Positions 35,889-43,716 of a stretch of DNA of 64,000 nt are shown one piece after another. The notes beneath the pieces are model-generated. The model saw only the letters and a list, made by a program, of their open reading frames with translations, did not search any database and had not been told where the DNA came from. The translations under genes were made by a program, and so were the position numbers. The stretch's first letter is position 1. Each line of letters opens with the position of its first letter. Source of the DNA: Sulfolobales archaeon (GTDB lineage: Archaea > Thermoproteota > Thermoprotei_A > Sulfolobales > Desulfurococcaceae); assembly GCA_025059075.1 (NCBI GenBank), contig JANXDZ010000003.1, forward strand, positions 62,001-126,000, written 5' to 3'.

Positions 35889-36049
35889 AGCTACGTCTTA
35901 AATCAAGGCCGCGCCTCCCTCAGCTTTATTTAAGACTAATAGCTTAGTGGACTGGAGGTTAATGCTATAGATTTAGATAAAGCACTAAGCATAAGTGGTG
36001 AATTGAAATGAGACTGCGTAAACCTAAAGTCGGTGGAAAATAAATGGTC

Positions 36050-39000
36050 TTAAGCAGAGATGTAGATCGTTACTTTGTCTTCCCCTATTAACCACTCCTT
36101 CCTATAAGTGTTTGAACTAACTCTACTGGGAGGTTCTTCGCTTAGGGTTAACTCTAGTGCACGCACTTCACTAGCTATGTAATTCTTCAGCTCTCCTACG
36201 ATATCTATGGCTTCACGAGGCATTTGTATCCATACATTTACTTTAGCATCCACAGGCAACTTCATGTCTTTCCTCATTACTTGAATCCTTCTCACGATCT
36301 CTCTTGCCAATCCTTCAGATACTTCCCTTAGCGTAAGGCGTGTATCTAGAGCTATGACGCCATGCTTAAACTCCCTTACTATGAGATTATCGTCATAAGT
36401 CTTCCTCACGTTGACGTGCCTTGGCTCAATGGCTATTTTAAGGCCACTTATTTCAATCTCATGTCTCCCTAAAGTAACTATGTCTTTAGCAACTGACTCA
36501 GCATTCTCCTCTACGTACTTTATTACTTCTTTAGCCAGCGATCTATATTCAGATCCTATGACGCTGTAGATGGGTTCAGCAACGTATCTAACGATCTTGC
36601 TTACTTCATCTAAAGGCTTTACCTCCAGACTCTTGGAGTTAGTTATAAAGAGTACGGCATCTAAGTGCTCCGTTAAAGTAGTTTTAACTAAGTCACTGTT
36701 GGTGTAGACTGTAAGGCATTTAACTGGCTGCCTTAGCTTTATTCCAGCACTCATTCTAGCTGATGCTGCAGCTGAAGCTAACTCCCTAACTACGTTCATG
36801 GATTCCTCAAGCCCTTCATCTATAAAGTCCTCGTCAACTATCGGCCACTTTAAGAGATGTATTGATGGAGGTAGATCTGGTTCAGCTGGCTTAACGAACT
36901 CTAAGTAGAGTTCTTCAGCTAGGAATGGAGCTAGGGGGGCGATAGCTATAAGCCATTTCTTTAACGCATAGTACATTGAAGCATATGCCGCTACTTTCTC
37001 TAAAGCACTTTCCTCAATCCACACTCTAGGCCTAGCGAATCTCACGTACCAATGGCTGACGTCCTCAACCATGAAGTCCTTAAGCATTCTCACAGCTTCA
37101 TGCAATCTATATTCATTGAATGCATTAGTCACTTCCTTTATCAACTTGTTTACCCTCGATAATAGCCATTTATCCTCAAACTTCAAGTAATCCCTAAGTC
37201 CTTCCACAGGATAGATCAATGGATCGTAGTTATCTAAGTTCATATAAGTTGAGGCAAATACGAAGACATTCCACGCTACATCAAGGGCTGAGCGAATTTC
37301 ATTAACGCCATCCCACGAGAACTTTAAGTCCTCCCACACAGTGTTTTGAAGAAGCCATAGCCTAAGGGGGTCTCTACCAGCTCTCTCAATTGCTTCATCT
37401 GTTCCAACATAGTTCCCCAAGCTCTTATGCATTTCACGGCCCTTTTCATCGAGTGCAAAGCCGTGGACTAATACACATTTATATGGAGCAACTCCAAAGC
37501 CTATTACTCCCGCTCTAAGGAGGCTGAAGAACCAGCCGCGCACTTGATCATGTCCTTCAACTATGAAATCTGATGAAACTTCACTTGCCCTTAATTCAAA
37601 TGGCTTACCTCTAGCTGCATAGAATGCTATTCCACTATCAAACCATACGTCAGCTACATCAGGTACTCTACGCATTTCATTACTACACGTAGGGCACTTG
37701 AAAGTGATTTCATCTATCCACGGTTTATGAAGCTCCTTCGGCCTCCTCCCACTATACTTCAATAATTCCTCTAGGCTCCCAATGACTACTCTATGTCCAT
37801 TGGGGCAAATCCATATGGGGAGGGGTATGCCCCAATAACGCTGCCTACTTATAACCCAATCCTGTAAGTTGTTCAGTATATGCAGGAGTCTATCGAAAGC
37901 CCAACTAGGTATCCACTTAACTCTGCCTGCCTCCTTGATTAACTCATTCTTTACTTTAGTCACTCTAATTACCCACTGTTTTGTAGCTCTTAAAACTACT
38001 GGAGTCTTACACCTCCAGCAGACGGGATATCTGTGAGCCATCATTGATTTATGGAGTAAGCATCCTCTGCTTTCCAAGTCACTTATTATTCTCTTATTCG
38101 CCTCTCTAACATGCATGCCGGCATAAGCACCTACTTCAGTAGTAAACCTCCCCTCCTCATCTACTGGAGAGGCTGCTGCCGTAATGCCGTATTCTAAACC
38201 GACTTCGTAGTCTTCAAACCCATGTCCTGGAGCACCGTGTACTAACCCAGTTCCTTCAGTGAGTGCAACGTGTTCTTTAGATAGAACTACTTTATGATAT
38301 TTTGAGAGCTGTTCTTGAAGAGGTATTAAGTCATGTAATGGATGCCGGTACTCTAAGCCCTCGAGCTCGCGGCCACTGAACTCCTCAACTATGCTGAAAT
38401 TACTTAAGCTAGTCTTACTGAGGAAGTCGCTGAGCCTCTCTTTAGCCAATATGTACTTTTCACCATCGACTGATATCTTGACGTATACAGCATCTGGATT
38501 AGCCATTACGAATGTGTTGGCAGGCAAAGTCCAGGGAGTAGTAGTCCAGATCACTAGATACTCCTCTTCACGTCCTTTAACTGGAAACTTCACGTATATG
38601 CTTGGATCAATTACTTCACTGTACTCAACTTCGTATTCAGCGAGAGTAGTGCTACACCTAGGGCACCAGTAGACTACTCTATACTCATTATCTAATAGGC
38701 TCATTTCATCAGCTTTCTTAATTAACCACCAGCCGGACTCTATGTATTCACCTCTCATAGTGAGGTATGGGTTATCCCAATCCATTAGTACGCCTAACTC
38801 CATAAACCATTTAGTCATTGAATTCACATTTTCATAAACCAACCTCTTACACGCATTGATGAATTCCTCAACCCCTATCCTCTCCTCGATCTCTCTTTTG
38901 TACTTGACTCCAAGCTTTTGCTCCACCTTTACTTCAATCGGTAATCCATGGCAATCGTAGCCCGGTTTATCAAATACTCTATAGCCAGTCATTCTCTTAA

Positions 39001-39241
39001 ACCTCAGGACAGCGTCCTTTAACGATTTATTCCACGCTGTACCTACGTGAGGCACGTCTCCAGATGGATATGGAGGGCCATCTATGAATAGAAAGCTGTT
39101 CTCACACTTACTGTTCTCATTGAATACTAACTTATAGAGAGCAATTTTATCCCAGTACTCTTTCACATAGCTTTCAACTCTATGAGGGTTATACCTTCCC
39201 TCAACTCTCCCAACTACAGGCATTAAATCACCGCACTCCAA
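36050..39241 (-). CDS. ileS: Isoleucyl-tRNA synthetase
   Basis: A 1063-residue class I synthetase charging tRNA-Ile. The HIGH-like motif is PYPSGDVPHVGTAW, the KMSKS-like motif is GREMHKSLGN, and the CP1 editing domain includes WTTTPWTLPANT. Zinc-binding cysteines occur in YWCPRCSTTL, CWRCKTP and CPTCSNEM. The length and the C-terminal domain are of the archaeal/eukaryotic type, consistent with innate mupirocin resistance in that class (family knowledge). A single-gene unit. ATG 39241 starts it; ATG 39223 (MPVVGRVEG) is a possible alternative. Confidence 0.95.
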   Translation of the reverse strand: MECGDLMPVVGRVEGRYNPHRVESYVKEYWDKIALYKLVFNENSKCENSFLFIDGPPYPSGDVPHVGTAWNKSLKDAVLRFKRMTGYRVFDKPGYDCHGLPIEVKVEQKLGVKYKREIEERIGVEEFINACKRLVYENVNSMTKWFMELGVLMDWDNPYLTMRGEYIESGWWLIKKADEMSLLDNEYRVVYWCPRCSTTLAEYEVEYSEVIDPSIYVKFPVKGREEEYLVIWTTTPWTLPANTFVMANPDAVYVKISVDGEKYILAKERLSDFLSKTSLSNFSIVEEFSGRELEGLEYRHPLHDLIPLQEQLSKYHKVVLSKEHVALTEGTGLVHGAPGHGFEDYEVGLEYGITAAASPVDEEGRFTTEVGAYAGMHVREANKRIISDLESRGCLLHKSMMAHRYPVCWRCKTPVVLRATKQWVIRVTKVKNELIKEAGRVKWIPSWAFDRLLHILNNLQDWVISRQRYWGIPLPIWICPNGHRVVIGSLEELLKYSGRRPKELHKPWIDEITFKCPTCSNEMRRVPDVADVWFDSGIAFYAARGKPFELRASEVSSDFIVEGHDQVRGWFFSLLRAGVIGFGVAPYKCVLVHGFALDEKGREMHKSLGNYVGTDEAIERAGRDPLRLWLLQNTVWEDLKFSWDGVNEIRSALDVAWNVFVFASTYMNLDNYDPLIYPVEGLRDYLKFEDKWLLSRVNKLIKEVTNAFNEYRLHEAVRMLKDFMVEDVSHWYVRFARPRVWIEESALEKVAAYASMYYALKKWLIAIAPLAPFLAEELYLEFVKPAEPDLPPSIHLLKWPIVDEDFIDEGLEESMNVVRELASAAASARMSAGIKLRQPVKCLTVYTNSDLVKTTLTEHLDAVLFITNSKSLEVKPLDEVSKIVRYVAEPIYSVIGSEYRSLAKEVIKYVEENAESVAKDIVTLGRHEIEISGLKIAIEPRHVNVRKTYDDNLIVREFKHGVIALDTRLTLREVSEGLAREIVRRIQVMRKDMKLPVDAKVNVWIQMPREAIDIVGELKNYIASEVRALELTLSEEPPSRVSSNTYRKEWLIGEDKVTIYISA

Positions 39242-39330
39242 TCCTCTGCTAACTAAGCAAACAATAGTTTAAGCTATTAAATAATGCGCTTTTCCTTAAA
39301 ATACACTCTGTAGAGAATGCTTTAAGGAAG

Positions 39331-40704
39331 TTAAATAAGTGCTATCTCTCGATCTTTTTTAGTAACAATGAGTACTGTTGGTAATAGGATTAAAGCTGTT
39401 GTAATTGCAGCAGGCCTCACAATGTTATCCCCTACATTGCTGTAAATCGATTGAACTTCCACTAGAACATCCATGGTTATTCTATCGCCTTTCTCAACAC
39501 GTGTAGTAAACCCTAGGAGGAATATATTTACTACTTCAGTAGTTAGAGATCCATTAAGGTATTTTAGCACTCCAGCATCATCATATTCAATAAATCCACT
39601 AAGACTAAAGTATATTCTTACTTGGACTCCTTCAATAATAGCCTTTATAACCCACACTTCATTTATTGGCATAGGCTCTCTAGAGTTCTTAACTAAGTCA
39701 CCTGATGGGCTTCCTCCAGTCAGTAAGCCAGACCAATACAATCTATTGAAGGCTATTCTAGGGTTATCGCTTGTAGGCTGCAGTATTAAGTTGCCGGTTG
39801 TACAGTAGATTGCAGTATCTAAGTCTAATTTACCGCCTCTCTGAGTCTCAATACTGTAGACGTATATGGGAGATCGAATGTCCTCTGCCATTATGTAGCT
39901 ATAAACTGAGCCTGCGAAAAGAGCTAGCAGTAGAGCTATTAACAAACTCTTCCAAACAGGCCCTAAACCCCTCTTCCTTACATGTACGTAAGATGAACTC
40001 CATGGATCCCAGGCAACTGTATGCTCTCCTCCACGTAGCCATCGTGGAGCCAGTGTATAGAGTAAGAATATGCCAGCTGCGAATCCACCAGCATGGGCGA
40101 AGAAAGCTGTTCCACCGAGCCTCATGTATCCATAGATTATTTGAGTAGCAAACCAGAATATTAAGAAGAAGCCGGCAGTAGTTGTAAAACACCATGGTAT
40201 TAGGAATAGAAACCAGCATAATCCTAGGCGCTTCTGAGGGTAAAGCATTAAGTAAGCTCCTAGAACACCACTTATAGCGCCTGAAGCACCTATTGCTGGA
40301 ATAAAGAGATCTACTGGCCCCCTAATGAGTGCGAATGCCGTATGGAATATAGATGCTGAAATACCTGAAGCAACGTATAGAGCCAAATACCTCAGTGAAC
40401 CCATTGTTGACTCAACTTCCTTCCCAAAAATATAGAGGAAGTACATGTTGAAGAAAATGTGAAATATATCTGCATGCATAAACATACTTGTAAAAAGCCT
40501 GTAGAGCTGGCTTATCTCAACTAATGTAACTGGTATAAAGGAGCCGAAGTCAAGCCATTGGCTGCTTATCTGGAGGAATGCATTACTATAGCTTACGACT
40601 AAGTATATGGCAGCATTGACTATTATCAATGCATAAGTAATAGGGCTTCTGCCTCCTTTACTAGTAGGTATAGGAAGCATGCTCAACGCGATCAGCTCTA
40701 GCAT
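39331..40704 (-). CDS. Rhomboid-family intramembrane serine protease with extra C-terminal domain
   Basis: A 457-residue protein. Residues about 20-220 form the six-helix rhomboid core with HADIFHIFFNMYFLYIFG, the catalytic serine Ser141 in GASGAISG and the histidine His204 in FFAHAGGFAAG. A seventh hydrophobic segment (about 248-270) leads to a roughly 160-residue beta-rich extracytoplasmic domain, and the protein ends with another hydrophobic helix (about 432-448). Rhomboids cleave membrane-anchored substrates; the target here is unknown. The added domain, bracketed by two membrane segments, is not part of the minimal family and I do not recognise it. Confidence 0.85.
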   Translation of the reverse strand: MLELIALSMLPIPTSKGGRSPITYALIIVNAAIYLVVSYSNAFLQISSQWLDFGSFIPVTLVEISQLYRLFTSMFMHADIFHIFFNMYFLYIFGKEVESTMGSLRYLALYVASGISASIFHTAFALIRGPVDLFIPAIGASGAISGVLGAYLMLYPQKRLGLCWFLFLIPWCFTTTAGFFLIFWFATQIIYGYMRLGGTAFFAHAGGFAAGIFLLYTLAPRWLRGGEHTVAWDPWSSSYVHVRKRGLGPVWKSLLIALLLALFAGSVYSYIMAEDIRSPIYVYSIETQRGGKLDLDTAIYCTTGNLILQPTSDNPRIAFNRLYWSGLLTGGSPSGDLVKNSREPMPINEVWVIKAIIEGVQVRIYFSLSGFIEYDDAGVLKYLNGSLTTEVVNIFLLGFTTRVEKGDRITMDVLVEVQSIYSNVGDNIVRPAAITTALILLPTVLIVTKKDREIALI

Positions 40705-40725
40705 TACCTATTAAAAGTAAACTTT

Positions 40726-40839
40726 ATGCAGTTTATAAAGCAATTTGAATCCATATGCTTCCTCAAGGAGCCATTAGATGTCGTTGAAGGAGTCTGCAGA
40801 GAGTTTAAGAATGCATTCCCCAATTTAAATAGACTGTAG
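40726..40839 (+). CDS. Possible 37-residue protein in the gap between rhomboid and L10e genes
   Basis: An ATG frame encodes 37 residues containing [16 protein letters not shown] and [11 protein letters not shown] before a TAG, with a composition that looks protein-like rather than random. It ends inside the last 15 bases of the convergent L10e gene. It could be a microprotein, a fragment of a decayed gene, or chance. No family is recognised. Confidence 0.2.
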   Translation: MQFIKQFESICFLKEPLDVVEGVCREFKNAFPNLNRL

Positions 40840-41349
40840 TTGAGGCTTAAGAGCCTTTATAACTATTTGAGTCGGTATCGAGAGTTTTGACGCCGCTCTC
40901 CTAAGTGCCTCTTTAGCTTTCAACACTGCATCCTTCTTTACTCTTACTTCAATAACTACGTCTCCTGGATACACTCTTGCAGCTAACCCAATTGGCTTAC
41001 CAAATGAAAGCCTCATTCCATCCTGAAGCCTATCAGCTCCTGCAAAAGCCATCATTTTATTCTCCCTAAGCACGTGGTGTGGATATATTCTGACTTTCAT
41101 TAGGAAGTTTACATCACCTACTTCAGTCGATAAGTACTTGTTAGCAATTACGCGTGCAGCTTCAAGTGCATTATGCCTTACTTGACCAGCTTCACTAGCA
41201 GTTAATTCAAGCACATAGTCGTAGTCATTGATTAAGTTACCCATAGTAAACTTAGTTATCTTTGGGGGAGGAGCTCCAGGTATGTACTCCTTCCTAGTGT
41301 ACGGCGGTCCACTGAAATGCCTATAGCACCTCCCTGGCCTTAGAGGCAT
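40825..41349 (-). CDS. rpl10e: Large-subunit ribosomal protein L10e (uL16)
   Basis: A 174-residue archaeal uL16/L10e protein of the ribosomal central protuberance near the A site. It starts [19 protein letters not shown], contains the [12 protein letters not shown] segment and [18 protein letters not shown], and has the expected length. I chose ATG 41349, which gives the universal [10 protein letters not shown] start, rather than a GTG three codons upstream. A single-gene unit. Confidence 0.95.
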   Translation of the reverse strand: MPLRPGRCYRHFSGPPYTRKEYIPGAPPPKITKFTMGNLINDYDYVLELTASEAGQVRHNALEAARVIANKYLSTEVGDVNFLMKVRIYPHHVLRENKMMAFAGADRLQDGMRLSFGKPIGLAARVYPGDVVIEVRVKKDAVLKAKEALRRAASKLSIPTQIVIKALKPQLQSI

Positions 41350-41950
41350 TTTAAACACCTACTTCACTTAGAATAACTATTAAGGCTATATACTTTTCCA
41401 CCAATAGCTCACCCTTGGACAGTTGATTTAATTCACATTCTTCAATCAGGGACTTCCACTCAATACACAGTGATTTAAGTATCTCTATGAATCCACAGAT
41501 GGCTGCCGAGCTCAACGAGCTGGTCTACGATTCTTGAGTTTGAAAAGCTCTAATAGAAGTACCTCAGCTGCTAAGGAAGCTAGAGCCGTCATCTACACTG
41601 GAGTCTCCCAGCATGACTAGGGGGAAGTGAAGGGGGTTGGAGAAGTTCTTCGAGTATGCAGCATTTAAATAAATTGAAGCAGTATCTGTAAAGCTTGTAG
41701 ACATAGGTTTACGAACTCGGCATTAAGTATCTTCACTGAGTTTAAAGGTACTTATAGGAATGTAGTTGAATAGCTAATGCCTTGAGCTATCGGAGGGAAA
41801 GCCTCATTTCTTATGAAGCTTAGTAATTGAAGCACCGTGAACTACGAGAGTTCTACACAACTACCCCGAGGTTTTATTAAAGTTACCTTAACTTTAACTT
41901 AGATCCATGGACGCTAAGCAGGCTACTTAACGCTTTAGGATGCTTTACTG
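41350..41950. other. Gene-free stretch, probably decayed coding DNA
   Basis: About 600 bases between L10e and the transporter. Plus-strand fragments such as NPQMAAELNELVYDS and IEVPQLLRKLEPSSTLESP read like protein but are broken by stops within 30-60 codons and change frame. I cannot name the ancestor. No tRNA or guide RNA is seen. The last about 60 bases hold the likely promoter of the transporter gene. Confidence 0.4.
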
Positions 41951-43174
41951 GTGGTGCTTATGCAGCTTGTCTTTGCATGTACCTACATGGGATTACTTAA
42001 CGTCATTGAGTTAATACTTAACTTATTTACAGTAGTAGTTCTTGGCGCAAACGCTATTGTCATAGGCTTGCTTAACGCTATATGGACTCTAGTGTACATT
42101 CCTTCAGCTTACCTAGCTTCAAAGCTCTCTGATAAGGGCTCTGTAAAGAAGTTGCTGATGTCGTCAGTGATCTTAATTACATCCTCAATAGCAGTCTTAG
42201 CTAAGGCCTCTAGCATCACTCATATATCCATAGGCTTCGTTACACACTCAGCATCTATAGCTACTGCTAGGCTAGCAATAATGACTGCTCTACTAGAGGC
42301 TAATGACCGCTCTAAGTGGAGCAGTGTGAATAAAAGATATGTTCAATTAGTTGCATTAATTGAAGGAGCATTACTATTAGCTATTTCAGGCATAGGCTTC
42401 AAAGCACTTTTAGACAAATTGACGTTATTAGCCTTTATCACTAGTTTACTTGGAGTAGCTACTCTATTAACAGCTCCAAAGACTCTACTGCCTATTGAGA
42501 GAACGTTAACTAAGTTAGAGAAAACTCTTCATAGAATTCTGCTGCCAGCAAGAGCTATTACAGCCCTTGGGTATCAAAGCCTCTATACGCCTACAGGTTA
42601 CTACGTATTCCAAAGAATTTGGAGCATGGGGGCTGAAGTAAGCTTAGCTCCAATAGCTCTCTCACTAGCTAGCTTAAGAATAAGCAATGAGTACTTATTT
42701 ACCCCTCTCCCATACTTCCTCCTAAGAGTACTTAACTTAGGAATTGATGGAGCTCTAGCCATATATGGATCAGCTAAAGTAATTGCCTCCACGGCCTTAA
42801 GCGCTATACCCATAGAGTTCTCTGGGAAGAGTAGAGCTGTATTGATAGCTTCACTAGCTATAAGAGCTGCTTCAGCAACAATGCTGCTATGCCTTGGGTC
42901 AAGTCCAACACTGCTCTCCACTTCAATAACGTTAATATACTTAACTAACGTATTCATAGATATGGCAATATACATCGCCTTTGTAAACGCTACTGCAGGC
43001 TATAGGACAGCAATGTACACTGTACTCAGTGAAGTAGCTAGCTTAATAGGCGCTACTACTTCAGGATACATCCTCGCTTCTATAGGCCCACTAGGCATTT
43101 TAACAGCAGTACTGCTATTGACTATAGTTATGGCGACTATTGCTCAACGCATAGCCTTCATTTCTAACCCCTAA
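41951..43174 (+). CDS. Major facilitator superfamily-like transporter
   Basis: A 407-residue membrane protein of about 11-12 hydrophobic segments, organised in two halves around a more polar middle (LPIERTLTKLEKTLHRI, about residues 178-195). The cytoplasmic loop after the second segment, AYLASKLSDKGSVKKLLM, fits the MFS motif A position (GxLaDrxGrkxxl). No substrate-specific motif is evident. It stands alone between two gene-poor stretches, so context gives no substrate. The start is uncertain (41951, or the ATG three codons later). Confidence 0.65.
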   Translation: MVLMQLVFACTYMGLLNVIELILNLFTVVVLGANAIVIGLLNAIWTLVYIPSAYLASKLSDKGSVKKLLMSSVILITSSIAVLAKASSITHISIGFVTHSASIATARLAIMTALLEANDRSKWSSVNKRYVQLVALIEGALLLAISGIGFKALLDKLTLLAFITSLLGVATLLTAPKTLLPIERTLTKLEKTLHRILLPARAITALGYQSLYTPTGYYVFQRIWSMGAEVSLAPIALSLASLRISNEYLFTPLPYFLLRVLNLGIDGALAIYGSAKVIASTALSAIPIEFSGKSRAVLIASLAIRAASATMLLCLGSSPTLLSTSITLIYLTNVFIDMAIYIAFVNATAGYRTAMYTVLSEVASLIGATTSGYILASIGPLGILTAVLLLTIVMATIAQRIAFISNP

Positions 43175-43583
43175 CCCTTGATACTTTACAATAGCTCTAA
43201 ATCCTTAATGAGTATGCGTGGAGATTAAGCTCTATACATAGCGTTGACAAAGCATAGAGACTTGGGATTAATGAATATGATAGAAATAGAATCTAACTCA
43301 ATGCTGAAACACTTGCTGTACACTTAGACGTATATAAAAGCATTCAGAGACAATCCCTTGAGGAAGTACTTCAGTAGGGCGCTTTCAGCCATCCCCACTC
43401 AGGGTGCCTCCCTACTAAGCCTCATCACACTTAGCCCTGAGCTATACAGCATTCCTTATAGACTACGAGCTTTTAAACTTAGTAATTCTCAGGAAGCTAT
43501 CGTTGATGGATATAGGAGTTGAATTGCTGTAGCTAAAGTCAAGTCATTGGAATCTACTGCAGTGCCTTAAAGGATCATTTAAA
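43175..43583. other. Gene-poor stretch upstream of the C/D-box sRNA candidate
   Basis: No complete gene. A plus-strand frame of about 64 codons (43331-43522, including YFSRALSAIPTQGASLLSL) lacks a start and a family and may be a remnant. The remainder shows nothing. Confidence 0.4.
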
Positions 43584-43640
43584 TCAGGTTCGCCGACCTT
43601 CTTCACAGCTTTAAAGCTCTGTCTCGGGTTCGCTCATCAC
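43584..43640 (-). ncRNA. C/D-box methylation-guide sRNA
   Basis: Read on the minus strand, the order is: box C GTGATGA (43640-43634), a 12-base guide (43633-43622), variant box D' CAGA (43621-43618), an 11-base spacer GCTTTAAAGCT, box C' GTGAAGA (43606-43600), a second 12-base guide (43599-43588), and box D CTGA (43587-43584). Both boxes C fit RUGAUGA or its common variant, and both guides have the same ideal length, which is the architecture of archaeal dual-guide sRNAs. The second guide AGGTCGGCGAAC is complementary to GUUCGCCGACCU; I suspect a 23S rRNA target but could not check. Confidence 0.6.
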
Positions 43641-43716
43641 TCTCTTAAAGTATTTATCTCAGAGCTTAATAACACTACTTTAGTACTGCACCCCCAGACT
43701 TATTGGTGTATATGAT

